NCBI RefSeq assembly: GCF_921293095.1
Contig: NC_060258.1
Coordinates: forward strand, 7,516,607 to 7,580,606
Source: Ischnura elegans
Lineage: Eukaryota > Arthropoda > Insecta > Odonata > Coenagrionidae
DNA length: 64,000 bases
Direction of reading: 5' to 3'
Shown one piece after another: positions 21,608 through 33,216 of this stretch. The notes under the pieces are model-generated. The model saw only the letters and a program-made list of their open reading frames with translations, was not told where the DNA came from and ran no database searches. Position 1 is the stretch's first letter. The number at the start of each line of letters is the position of its first letter. A program made the position numbers and the translations under genes.

Positions 21608-23460
21608 ATCTCAGGGAAAAATTTCTGCTTTGTAAGTCATTTGGAACTGTCGCCTATCTGCTTTGTACCACTGATTTGTATGTGCTTTTGAACTACTGTG
21701 GAATTGAAACACGGTACACAGCAGTTCATGACGTCATAGCATCCTACCATGTCATCAACTCATTTGTAACATATTTTGAACTGCCTTGGATTTCCATTGG
21801 AAACTGCTATGGGACTCATTTGTATTTAAATTTGGAACTCGTTTGTACCACTCGTTCATCCGTTTTGAAACTGATTTTTACCACTTGGACACCCATTTGT
21901 ACCTTGTACTCATTTGTACATCATGCCACCTGCTTTGTAGCAGTTCAAGATGGCGTACTCAATTTTCTTGAAGTTTATTTTAGTCTGATTCGTATATTTA
22001 GGCAAGATGAATATTACGAATTGAAGTGCGGCAGTGCCGCCATTTAGCAATAGCTCCATTGCTTTGCAAAGCATTAGTTATAAACGAAAGACCTTCAAGC
22101 TCGTCAAGCTTAACACAAGTGTCATGTTTTCATATTGCGGAGTGAGGGGTAAGTCACTTTGGTGGTCAAGAAAGTCCTTATCGAGAGCTTAATTCCGATC
22201 TTACGTGGTTGATGTGGATCATTCAGTGTCCATTTTTGAGTGAAATGCCTTCGTTTCTGGAATTTTTTTCTTGAAAACCGTCATGTTAAATATCTGAAAA
22301 TGCAATGGGAAATGCGAAAAAAGGCCTTTCCGGGTAATCGAACTTGTCAACCTCGACATTGAAATATATTTTCGAAGAAGGGATTCATGGCGAAAAAATT
22401 CAGCCCTAAAATACGAATCCAAATATGGACATAAACCATTTCCTAGGGATCGCGAAGACAATACATCAGTATGTTTTATCATAGAGTAAGTATATTATGT
22501 ACTTACTCTATGGTTTTATGTATATTAATCTATGCAAAATACTACTTTTCCGGTAATATCAAAGAACGAAAGCAATGAAAGAAAAGGTTGCAAAAATGCC
22601 GTAAAATTCGCAATATTTATAATTGCGAAGTATACTTTGAAATTGAAAAGACATTGAATTTTTACGATAATAATATACTTGGAAACCCCAAAAAAACGCG
22701 AGCGCTATGAATTTGTTATTGAATACCTTTATTATACGCAACCAAAATTCTTGGTACGTAGTGAAGATAATCTTGTCGCATTTCAAATCGGACCCAAAAA
22801 TACGATTTAAGCCACAAGGAAAATAAAATAATTTTTAAACTAATTCGAGTGATTATTTGGGAGTTCCGTTTCTATTAACTGACTTGCAATTATTTCTTAT
22901 ACCTCTTATGCATTTTTATTGCATATATTAAAGAATTTTCGTTTTCTCGACCAAACGTATCAGACTGAACCTGGCCATGGTATGTTAATGGCGCGTAGAA
23001 GACAGTTCCAAAACAAATGATGACGTATATAAATCGCATGTATTTGTTCACAAAGAATTACAAACGCATGGAAAGCCGTTATACATGAATCTTCTCAGTA
23101 CACAACAGTTACAATACGAATGATGACGCCCGGAAATCCTGTCATCTCGTTCAAAGGGTGTTCCAAATGAATTTTCTCCGTACACAGCAGTTACAATACG
23201 AATGATGACGTCTGGAAATCCTGCCGAATCGTTTAAAAGTAGTTCCAAATGAGTAGAAAGCAGTTCCAAACGAACACACTCTGTACAAAGGAGTTCCAAA
23301 GGGGATCACAAATGAGTTACAAACGTCTTCATATTTCTAATTTTTGGTACAAATGAGTGAAAATGAGTTTCACAGCAGTTCCAATGCAGATTTTGGTGTT
23401 CCAAAGCAGTTTCAAAAGGGTTCCAAAGCAGATGCAAAGCAAAAATTTTTCCCTGAGATG
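21608..23460. mobile_element. Foldback-like element with repeat-built inverted ends, 1.85 kb
   Basis: The left terminus ATCTCAGGGAAAAATTTC and the right terminus, reverse-complemented, ATCTCAGGGAAAAATTTT match. Both ends, about 350 and 480 bases long, are built of degenerate short words: CATTTGGAACT, CATTTGTACC, CTTTGTACCACT on the left and their complements AGTTCCAAA, GGTACAAATGAG on the right. The middle has no convincing ORF. Such modular inverted ends resemble foldback elements. Target duplication is unclear (GAGGTAAT versus GAGAGTTT). Confidence 0.6.
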
Positions 23461-23846
23461 AGAGTTTAGGCACGTTTCTTCATCAAGGTGAAGCGGAAAG
23501 ATTGAACAAACAGGGAACTATCTTGAGACCAAGCAGTGTTATACATAAGAATATTTATTAGCTTGCAAGCAAACGCAAGCTATCTCAGTTCATTTTCCAT
23601 GCAAATTTCTGCCATAAGATTAACACTGTTCCGCAACAAACATCGCCACAGGTGTAAATAGATAATAGTGATTAGGCTATTTGACTCGCATAAACTTGCT
23701 GTTCCGTACAACGGAGAGTTGTAGAATAGAATTGGGAATAGTATCTATTCATGTCAGGCACACCCATTTTCATTTTATTGATGAGAAATTTACACAACAC
23801 AAGGTCGTCCAACTCAGATGTTACTGTAGGTGAGAATAAAACTTAC

Positions 23847-24014
23847 CAAAGCATCAGGTCTCATTTCTTGGCAGTCTGACACAGGAATGTATATTTCAGT
23901 AGTTTGGAATGCACATGGGAGCTGTGAAGTGCCTTCATTCGCACTTTGCAAGCAGTCCTTTGAGTCAGTAGAAGACCGTAAATTGTCATCACCTGTCCCC
24001 TCTTCTTTGATACT
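23847..24014 (-). CDS. Exon A (copy 2) of minus-strand ZAD-type gene
   Basis: 168 bases, 56 codons, phase 0-0, acceptor CTGCAG|AGT, donor TTG|GTAAGTTTTATTC. Reads SIKEEGTGDDNLRSS, then DSKDCLQSANEGTSQLPCA, then FQTTEIYIPVSD. It keeps both Cys residues that the plus-strand copy has (KDC, L.C) and that copy 1 has lost. The donor-side intron (GTAAGTTTTATTCTCA) is conserved in all copies. Open and well spliced, so potentially functional. Confidence 0.8.
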
Positions 24015-24925
24015 CTGCAGAGAAAGTAATGGAAATAAACAACTCACCTTCTTCAAAGTCAACAAATTAGGGGCACACCTAGATATAATGAAACAGTATT
24101 ATTGAAATCTTACCTCTAATACTAGAAAAGATTATGTTAGATTGAAGGGCCAAGCATGCATTGCTAAGCCACTCCACTTGAACTGCATTTAAGGACAAAA
24201 GACCTAGAAAACACTGTCACGAGGCATTGGTGAGGATATTTCAGGGTGACAATAGTACACGTACAGAGGTATGGTTATTAAGGTGTACTCTTCAGCTAAC
24301 ATTTTATTCTTTGGTTTATTCAAGAATTCTACCCAAATAACTGCTGGAAAAGAGAGACGTGAAGCAGAGAAGGGTCATTTTGGCTGAATACCTGAGCCTC
24401 TTCCATGAATTACCAAGCAGCAAAGGAAATTTCAACATTGGGAGAGAGAAAGAGATTTAACACTTTTTAAGCAAACCAGCTTTTCCCACCGACCAGGTAA
24501 CAGGATACATATTGGAGAACAACACACTCCCTGAACACTTAACAGGCTAGTAATAAAGAATCTTAATATTTCCCCAATACTATGCACTATTGACTACCAT
24601 CAAAATGATCCCTCCATTCTCAGATGACCTCTCAGCACTAAAATCTGTTAACAAAATGGAGTCTCTTGCGGTAAAATTAGACACAGTTAAAGAAGGTTTT
24701 GAAAACATGCAATCAGCATGGCCACAATGCACGCACTTCCCCTTACCTTTCTATCTGCAACCCATGCATCCCAGACCACAAAAGTCTTTACCACATTCTG
24801 ATTTCCTATTACTCATTGGACCATTACCAGAACAAAATTATGTCTCCTCACTCTTTAATAACTTGACCACATGTATTCCACTTAACTTTACTCCCACCTT
24901 TTCCCTGGTGCTCTCAACAACTTAC

Positions 24926-25468
24926 CAGGCTGCCTCCAGGATTTGATGTTGCTAGCCACGGTGCATCCATCAGCAATGAACATTCTTTGCACTCTACATC
25001 AGAACACTGAGCTTCAGTGATGGCCATACTAAGCACAAAATCCATGTTCTCCTGTACATTTCTAAGACACTGGAAGGCCTCATTGTTCAGTAAGTCGATT
25101 GCATGATGACACCAATCAAATCCAAGGAAAGGGTTAATGCAAGCCCCTATTATTTTACAACAATAATTTATGTCATCAGGTAACTTGGCCATGAAATTCA
25201 CTATCACGTTCCCACCAGTAGAGTGAGTTAACCTCTGAACATTGACCAAATCTTGGTTTTGTGACGGCAACATGTTTTTCCCACAAAAGCTGTTTTTAAA
25301 TCGATACTCCTTCCATGTTATAGAAGATGGTAGAGAGGTAATTACACATTCCTGAGATTTTATCAACACTTTCACCGCTTTTTGTTCACTGATCCATTCA
25401 GGAAGTCTTCCCAGATGCACTACCACATTATCAGTTTTGGAGTGTAATGGTGATTTACATTGATTCAT
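24926..25468 (-). CDS. Unrecognised 181-codon exon
   Basis: An in-frame TAG precedes the ATG at 25468 by two codons, and the ORF runs 543 bases to a strong donor, CTG|GTAAGTTG, ending in phase 0. Alternatively the same TAG supplies an acceptor (TTTGTATTAG|AATATCATG), which would make this an internal phase-0 exon. The protein starts MNQCKSPLHSKTDN and contains WKEYRFKNSFCGKNMLP, a CCKIIGACINPF segment, WCHHAIDLL, and CSDVECKECSLLMDAPW. It holds ten Cys residues but no ZAD, C2H2 or other motif I can name. Composition is that of a folded cytosolic or nuclear protein; no signal peptide or membrane segment. It lies between the broken A exon (30.4 kb) and A copy 2 (23.9 kb) on the same strand and has no counterpart in the plus arm. 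The next phase-0 exon downstream would be A copy 2, but joining them is inference. Confidence 0.6.
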
Positions 25469-25469
25469 G

Positions 25470-26803
25470 ATATTCTAATACAAATTTATAAACACTTAAG
25501 ACAAATAAAACAGAACTATCTGCTTTTTAGTCAACAAATAATTTGCATAAAATTTGGGATGATGTTTGAGATCAATCTTCCAGTAGTTGCAATGTAAAAT
25601 ATGAACATCAACAGCTGTGCATCACTTCCCAGGAAGGGTATCGTTAAATGTCCATGGCTTGTATTTTAATAGCAGTAGGCCAACAAAACCTGAAAAATAA
25701 GCGTTATTATACACATTTAGATCAAATAAATTCACAACAGTAAAAGGCACTGCCCAACATAGTAATGGAAACCCATAGAGACACTGTTATCTTATTATGA
25801 TACATGTTATTATATCTTGCTTATGCATTGCGAACAATTCAAAAATTAAGAAGTGGGAAACCTTCCAATGCAATGAGTGGATATCAAACGACGAGGTTAA
25901 TGACCAAAGGTCACTAGGAAAAAGGTCCTCATTCAAAGAATTCAAGATTATATTGTACATACCAATGTAATAAATTTAATTCAAAGTGTATAACTAAACA
26001 AGAAAACCAATTCTGAGGAGCTCTTTTGCCTGAACGAAGTAATCAATTTCAATGCCACCTGAAGCACGAGAGAGAGTACACAGTTGCGATAGGTCATAAA
26101 AATCCTCTGTTCCATAGTGCTTCATTCATTACATGTTAGTTTATTCTCAATATAATTATTGCACTTAAATTCATGTTTCCCAAGTTTGCAAGCCTTAATA
26201 TCCCTTATTTTTCATTCCAATGACTCACAGTTTGGATGCAAGGACGCCAAAATTATTCCCATCTGTTTGAGAGTGACAAATTTTAAAAACCATGAAAATT
26301 GAAATGATATAACGATGCAAATATCTGCTAGTTTTAGAACCAATGGCTCCATTGAATACTTATTGGTACTGTTATGCAATGCATTATGTCTTCAATGCAG
26401 CTGGTAAGAGGTTATAAAAGAGAGAATCAGTCAACCTTAACCTTCAATTATTGTAGGTAAAAAAACTAGTGCTGTTGCTGATCACACCATCACGCATGTA
26501 ATCTCCTTTAGCATCAGGCATGCTGAGGCATAAACAGAGAGACCAAAAATAAACCCCAATGCCTGCTACAGAAAGAATGTTGAAAAATTAAGGCTAAATC
26601 ATTTGGCTTAATTTCAATGATTCAGGAGCAGACTTAAGCATTTGGTCAATCTAAACTGGAACTTAGCTTGTCACCATTTCGTACCACTGAGCATATCATG
26701 CTGTGAATGATGACCGGTGAAAAGTTGTTTCGTCTGAAAGCTGCCTTAATGTATCACTGGCTGCTATTCACCCCATAGACGGCACACCATCGGGCCACAC
26801 TGA
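25470..26803. other. Stretch without a supportable gene
   Basis: AT-rich; would hold the promoter or upstream intron of the 24926-25468 exon. No conserved promoter element or repeat border stands out. Confidence 0.4.
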
Positions 26804-26811
26804 GTAAACAT

Positions 26812-29330
26812 TAGGGTGGTGCGAAAAAACTCAAGTTCCAAATTTCGTGTCGTAATAGTGCGGAAAAGTTGCGATACGTTAGTACAAGAAAAACAAAAAA
26901 AGAATAATTAAAATCGAACGTCATCTTCCGATCCCGCAAAGAACCTGAAAAAATAACAAAAATGAAAAAAATTGTTTTTTTTTTCGTTGTAAAACAAATT
27001 AAATTAAATTAATACCTTTTAACGCTGTAGCAAAAAATTATTACAAATATCATGGGTTATTACTTATATATGCATATTTATGGCTTTTAACTGTTATTAC
27101 CGATCACACAAGATCATTAAAAATGTATAAATTTTGCAATTTCGCCGGTTTTTCAGAGTTTTGTAATAATTACTTAAGGATAATTTTTGAGAAGTTTTAA
27201 TTAGCTCTTTAGATCAAAAATGACAATAAAACTGACTACTAGAATTGAAAGGCAAAATTGCACTTTAAAAAGGCAGCATGTTAATCCTATTGAAACCGAA
27301 AGTGAAGATGTTGAGGTTTTAAATGACGCAACGCAAAGTTCAACAATCAAGGAGAAATTTGTTGACTAGGAAGATTACATGCCTAGTACATCCAAAAAAA
27401 ATATAAATCACCATGGCAAATTAGGGTAAAATTCCAAAGTACAGCTTTTCATTGTGATCGATGCGGGGTGTCTCACCGCACAGCTGCTGCTATAGCATCA
27501 TGTTTACTTGTAGACATTGGTGTTATAAATGAAGAATATACTTCTAAGTTCATTGACCGATGTAGAATTAAAAGGGAAAAGAATAATATTATAAGCGATT
27601 TACAGCAAATCCATCTTGATTTAGGTGAGCTACACGGTTATACTTTGACGGAAGGGTAGACAATACCATAGTAATAGAAATGATTGAATCGAAGGAGTAC
27701 TGTCGGACAGTTATAGCGCAACACCATTCTCTAATAAAAGAACCGGCTTTTGTGTATTTGAGTTATGTTTCTCCAAGCTCCGGGTCTGCTAAAGATTTAG
27801 TGGTCTCCATACTATCTTATCTCTCTGATCAAGGAGTATCATTAGAGTTCTTAGAGTTAGTTTGCTGTGATGGCACGAACATCAACATTAGATGGAAAGG
27901 TTGCACTATGAGAAAGCTCGTAAAACACCAATGACACCCGCTGCAATGGGCAGTTGGTTTACTTCATTTCATTGAATTACTTTTGTCATATTTTTCAGTA
28001 TTTAGATGGTGAAACAAGTGGCCAAAAATCATTTGGTGGGCCAATTGGACTAATATGAATGGATGTGGAAAGCTTCCAAACTGCATTTCCAAACAATTGA
28101 ATGTGAAATTCTACCAGTTGATCGATTAATTTTGAGCAAGGACCAAAGATACCTTATTGATATTAGTCAAGCAATCACAAGTGCCAACTTTACAAATGAC
28201 TTAGCAAACCGGGATACTGGACCATTTTCACATGCTAGATGGCTCGTGTGAACAAAGCAAAGGTAACCTCTCGATACATACCTGGATATTAAAAGAAAGT
28301 AGTTTTCCCTGTTATTGAACGGAACTCTATTAATGGCGATGGTTTTTGATTACAGAAGGCACATTAGAGAGCTAGGGCTAAAAAGAGTATATAAAGCCAG
28401 ACAGACTTAACCAAAAGGCAAACCTATTGTAAACTTCATTACTCCTACCACGAACTTCGAAATAACTGACCATATAGAATTGATTGACTGGAATGTAGTC
28501 AAAGTATCTACTCCACCTCTTCTTATGAGAATAATTACGAATGAAGAAATAGCTTCCCTCATTGAATCTGGCGATAAACAAGATTGGGATATTATAAATT
28601 CCCATATCACACGCAAGCAATGGAGCCGTGTGTGAAATTGGTAACGGAGGCATCCCTTAAGCTTTGTGGCTATCGATCCAGAGATGGATTTATCAGGGCT
28701 AATTCAAATCAAGGTCCATTATGCCAGACCTTACCACTAAATCGCAGCACAAAGTAGTTTTCAAAAGTTAAAAATTAAAAGAAGGACAAAAAATTTAAAT
28801 ATTGTAGAAGCAGTAACCCTCATTGATTGGATGGATGGAGGGTGTGGGTAGAACTCAAAGTGCAGCCACCTATCCGCGGTGAGTTCTGGGTTGCTTATTA
28901 TTATTAAATAATATATAAACAAAGAAAGAGCTGTATAATCAAACATGTATTTTAGACTAAAATATTACCTTAAGTTATTATGACACAACTCTGAAAAACC
29001 GGCTAAATTGCAAAATTTATACATTTTTAATGATCTTGTGCGATCGGTAATACCTGTTAAAAGCCATAAATATGCATATATAAATAATAACTATGCTATT
29101 TTAATCATTTTTGCTACAGCGTTAAAAGATATTAATTTAGTTTAATTATTTTACAGCCAAAAAAAAACAATTTTTTTCATTTTGGTCATTTTTTCAGGTG
29201 CTTTGCGGGATTGGAAGATGACGTCCGATTTTAATAATTCCTTTTTTGTTTTTCTTGTACTAACGTATCGCAACTTTTCCGCACTATTACGAAACGAAAT
29301 TTGGAACCTGAGTTTTTTCGCACCACCCTA
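26812..29330 (+). mobile_element. hAT-like DNA transposon with long inverted ends and 8-bp target duplication
   Basis: GTAAACAT at 26804-26811 is repeated at 29331-29338. The element begins TAGGGTGGTGCGAAAAAA and ends with its complement; inverted similarity continues inward for roughly 350-370 bases on each side (for example GCGATACGTTAGTACAAG near both ends, and AAATGTATAAATTTTGCAAT at the inner limit). An 8-bp duplication and TAGGG ends fit the hAT superfamily. The interior carries a decayed transposase. Confidence 0.8.
27300..28780 (+). pseudogene. hAT-like transposase, multiple frame breaks
   Basis: Successive plus-strand segments read SHRTAAAIASCLLVDIGVI, then EPAFVYLSYVSPSSGSAKD, then LVCCDGTNINIRWKG, then PLQWAVGLLHFIELL, then GPFSHARWLV, and finally, around 28600-28730, a SLKLCGYRSRDGFI block. 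The order (GCDGTN-N-GWKG, RPLQW..CLLH.NELPLRHL, HARWLT, RDG.I) is that of a transposase family widespread in arthropod genomes. At least four frame changes or stops separate the blocks, and HANELPL has decayed to HFIELLL. It is non-functional. I place it in hAT from the element ends; the protein family assignment is from memory. Confidence 0.7.
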
Positions 29331-29579
29331 GTAAACATACAAGTTTTCTAACAAACAGTACCCAAAGTATTTGCAACCGAGTAAAGTAATCTCCCAAGTA
29401 TCTGAGTGGATTTGAGCTGTAGATAAAAGGAATTTCAAAAACTCCATCATGAATTAGTCTTCAAATTTCATAGCAAAAAATGAAACATTTACAACTACGT
29501 CCGTATTCTCGTTTTAATTTTTTGCCTTCTTGTGAGTAAACCAGAACATGCAAATGAAAAAAATTCCTCCCATAATATT

Positions 29580-30100
29580 TTTGTTTCTATTTCAGGTACC
29601 CCTCACTTAACTATAAACATGTTCCTAAAGAGTGTCATACTAGGACATTTCATGCTAAGTGAGGTGTTTTTAATACATAAAAATACAACTTATATCCTGT
29701 GCACCACAAGATGACTTTTCTGGGGCTATTTTAGATTTTAGAGCAAAGTTGCTAATGCACAATGATAACAAAATCCAGGTAATTATTATCTTTTGTAGAA
29801 CCATTTACTTCGTTAATACATTGGATTGTGTTCTCCTTTGCTTTTCCCATTCTAATTAAGGGGTGACAGTAGGTTTAGAGTTAGCACTTTAGCTGATGTA
29901 TAGCATGAATTTTGCTTGAACATTTACAGAACAATCTTTCATTCCTGCCATGTTTTACCAAATACTATTGCCTTGAAAATAGAATTGAGATTGTTTACCA
30001 TTGGCCTACTACATTAGATACAAGACATTTCTCCTAGGAGATTAGCAGTGTTTTAGTGATTTAAAACTAAGAGTGACTTAAATGAAAATAATTACGGTTA
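29580..30100. repeat. Intron unit 'c', paralogous to 3.7-4.85 kb and 20.9-21.6 kb
   Basis: Contains CCTGTGCACCACAAGATGAC, GGGGCTATTTTAG, ACATTGGATTGTGTTCTCC, TAGAATTGAGATTG and CTACTACATTAGATAC in the same order as unit 'a'. It lacks the piggyBac-like insert of unit 'a' and the foldback-like insert of unit 'b', so it serves as an empty-site reference. Confidence 0.6.
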
Positions 30101-30272
30101 CGCTTTTTGCCTCATATCATACAAGTCATACCGCTGAAGTTCGCACAATTGACAGTGACTTCCCGCAGAAATATTTCTACTAGGCAAACTCACTTCCTTT
30201 CTTTCACCAAGAATTTATTGTATCTGGAGGTTTTTTATCTCAGGTTTCACAATAGATGAGAAAGAAACTAAC

Positions 30273-30467
30273 CAACACATCGGCTCTCAGTAGATTAGTC
30301 GGGTACAGGAATGTGTGCCACAGTTGTAAGGACAAAGCATGTGAGCTGTGAAGTGCCTCCAACCGCATTTCGAATGCAGATGCGACTGAAGGCACTTCAC
30401 AGCCCCCATGCAGTCCCTCGTGTCTGAAGAAAAATCCTACTCGTCACCAGCCGCCTCATTTCCTTTC
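30273..30467 (-). pseudogene. Exon A (copy 3), broken
   Basis: Minus-strand sequence aligns with exon A: GAG GCG GCT GGT GAC GAG TAG, then SSDTRDCMGA, and at the far end a CACAGCTCACATGC block, ATTCCTGTACCCGAC and GTGTTG before a weakened donor GTTAGT. It has an in-frame TAG and a roughly 50-base extra segment at 30346-30402 whose two ends are inverted (CTGTGAAGTGCCT ... AGGCACTTCACAG). The acceptor is no longer a clear CTGCAG. Position relative to the ZAD pseudo-exons equals that of the intact A exon in the plus arm. Confidence 0.75.
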
Positions 30468-30479
30468 AGAGAAAGTACC

Positions 30480-31391
30480 TGTGATAAGCAACTCACCTCC
30501 ATCAAAGTAAAAAAGGAAGAGATGCTCATAATCTTGATGAAACAGGATTTTCAAATATTCTATCCACACTTTCAAATAAATATTGAGCATCGTCCATCTG
30601 TAGCTAAGTGGCTTGAAAACTACAGAACCAAATGAAATTTAATTTGGCAGGAAGAAACCAGGTAAACTTGATTCGTATTCAGGCAACGTAACGACCTTTG
30701 AGCCCTCAAAGTAGGCCCTTTCACAGAAAAATATATTATGCATATGGATTAGAGTATTAGGGGTCGTGCAGATGTGGTTTTATTCCCTTAATTTAATTGT
30801 AATTATATTCTTAACAGCAATGTTGATGAAGGTTGTCATTCTCACATTTAAGTGAATGAAAATGAACATTTTTTTATTCCTGCACTCAATCAGAATATCA
30901 GGAATTTCTGATTAAATAGTGATAAACTATCAATATCACTTAATATATTTTATTTAAGCCCAAGCCTTACCATAAAAACCATTGACATAGCATATGCTTT
31001 CGATATACTTCTTTCATTCTTGATGTCTTCTTTGTGTTTAAAGATTATCTCTGGGGCTTACATCATTATGAAAAACATACTTGCTGGCCTACAGAAATTT
31101 ATTTTCTACTTTCTATTATGCATGTGAATTGATTAGAGCATAAAAAAATTAAAAGTGGTCAAGCACTAAAAACTTATTTTACGTAGTAAACAAAATCCAA
31201 TATTGAGTTCTAAAAAATGAAATTAAAATTCTATAAACAGATTAACAAAATATATCTGAAATACCTTCATGTACTTGTTCCATTTGTATGTAAGTTGCTA
31301 ATTTGTGACATCATAATCACGTTTATTATATTTACACCAACTTCGACTATCCAGATTACCATAGATTTTACTTAAACCAACATTGTGAGTT
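30480..31391. other. Intron stretch without a supportable gene
   Basis: AT-rich, no splice-bounded ORF and no repeat border recognised. Confidence 0.4.
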
Positions 31392-32366
31392 GGGTCATTC
31401 CATGTCAACTCAACCAGGGTCCCACACCCACCATCTCAGATTTTGATAATTTTTTCCCTGTTGTTAGTTTCAACCTTAGTTAAGAAAAATCCAAAATATT
31501 AAAGACCCATTGCAAGTATTTTCCAAGATATGAGTGTTTGAAGTCAATGAGGCGCACACAAAAATTCTGCGCACCGGTCAAATTATTCAATACTACCATA
31601 TTTGTGCCCCTGTAAAACCTAAACCAAACGAGTGAATCTAGTAAAAATTTTAGAGTGTATAAACATGCTGCTATAGTTTTCAAAAATGTTATCAAAACGA
31701 TTTTCACTTGACAACTTTTTTTTCTATAAATGTTCAAAAATTGCACTTTTGACAAATTTCAACAAAAAAGTGACATTTTCAAATCATTGTAAAAATCACA
31801 TATCAAATGAAAGCCATAAAAATCACTGTAAGCATGGTAAAGACCACCAACTTTAATATAGGGTGAGGTTTTGGGCAATTTTGGATTTATTTGTTAATAA
31901 ATCTTATGAAAATCATCATTCCGCTAGTGTTTTTTGTTGAAAAATGCCACTTTTTCAACTTCTAATACCAAAAACGGGACACCAATTAGGTGACTGAGTT
32001 TTTTAACATAACTTGCTCTATACTCCCTCTTTCAGTAAAATTAAACCTGAAGTTGCTCCCATGATGGATAGTGCTTCTATGATTTGTTTTAATGATGGTT
32101 GTAAAATGGCGGGCTACAGCACTTATGTTTCAGGGCTTCCCCCAAAAGGGGAGTTGTATTTGAGTGTCAAAGTTCCTTTAAATCCCTTTCATTCTTTAAA
32201 TTTAGCAGGCAGTCTATTTTTTATTTCCAAATGGTATAAAATGGAAACATTTTAGCAAATATATGGATTTACTAGATATTTGCAATTAGGCAAAAATTGG
32301 TTGAATATGTACCTATTTGAAGGATAAGTACATACCTCTGACCTCTAAGCCTGATGGTAAGCATCC
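31392..32366. repeat. Left inverted arm of the 4.7-kb transposon
   Basis: Reverse complement of 35075-36058. The ORFs at 31480-31755 (minus) and 32013-32255 (plus) are duplicated exactly as 35686-35961 (plus) and 35186-35428 (minus). These ORFs are a by-product of the repeat; nothing in them looks like a real protein. Confidence 0.85.
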
Positions 32367-32509
32367 CAGGCCTTCTCAATTGCAGTGACTGTGGAATCTG
32401 GTAAAGTACACTGCCTTCCTGTGATGGTCTTATGCTCTGGTATATGTATTAACACATCAGTCAACATTACCCAGCACTAATCCAAATGTTTTGGCAAAAT
32501 GTTTGACCT

Positions 32510-32760
32510 AGCCTTACCATCTGGTGTCATGAAATTCACAAGAATTGCACCATCCTCAACTGTTTTAACAACACAGCCAATGTACCATCTGTTTTCATAC
32601 AAAGCAGCGACATAATATCCAGGTGTATGATGAAAATGTATGGGAAGTGGAGACGTTTAGACACTTGTAGTTCAAGTCTGCTTTTGAGTTTGAGCACTTT
32701 CAATATGTTAGTTACTTTCATTGGAATCCCAAGTTTCATGGTGCTATGCTTTAGCTCTCA
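32510..32760 (-). pseudogene. Transposase C-terminal module, inverted copy next to the left arm
   Basis: The minus strand reads PGYYVAALYENRWYIGCVV, then TVEDGAILVNFMTPDG. The same module occurs on the plus strand at about 35005-35075 (YVTMVYKNRWYNGCVIQTV). The module pattern (YVA.VYE..W.IG.V ... V.FM.P.G) is typical of a C-terminal domain in a family of invertebrate transposases. So the inverted repeat extends, with more divergence, beyond the near-identical arm. Confidence 0.55.
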
Positions 32761-33216
32761 ACACAGAGTAGACATCATATAGACCATCAATCTTTGACAG
32801 TGAAGATTAGAGTTCTGGTGTGTTGACTATTAATTTTATGAATTCGGATATCCATGGAGGTTGTGAAACTTTTTCGTTTGAATTTACATGTTTTATGTAA
32901 TGGAGGGTTTTGATATCCGCTTTACTTGAAAACTTTTGGAAGACAAATGTCACTAGACCACTTAAACTCAAGAACAAGGACTGTGCTACATAAATGATCT
33001 TCTATTGGAATTGAAAGGTAACTTAGTATGGAGAAGGGGGTTTTGTCATATCTCCTCTACAGGAACTGTCTCACCAGAATTTTAGGTTTGTCTCCTCCAC
33101 AAGTGTGTGTATTTGGAAAAATATGCATTCTTACAATAATGCTGCATTCCATTTGGGGCACATTCTAGACCACTAAGAAAAAGCTTGTGGGAAATTAGTG
33201 TGCAAGAAAAATTGAA

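Noticed and set aside
24590..24946. 118-codon plus-strand ORF with a coiled-coil-like first part, faintly like a LINE ORF1
   Set aside because: Similarity is too weak, and no reverse transcriptase or other LINE trace is nearby.
31480..32255. 91- and 80-codon ORFs duplicated exactly at 35186-35961
   Set aside because: They are identical because they lie in inverted repeat arms; composition and lack of motifs argue against real proteins.
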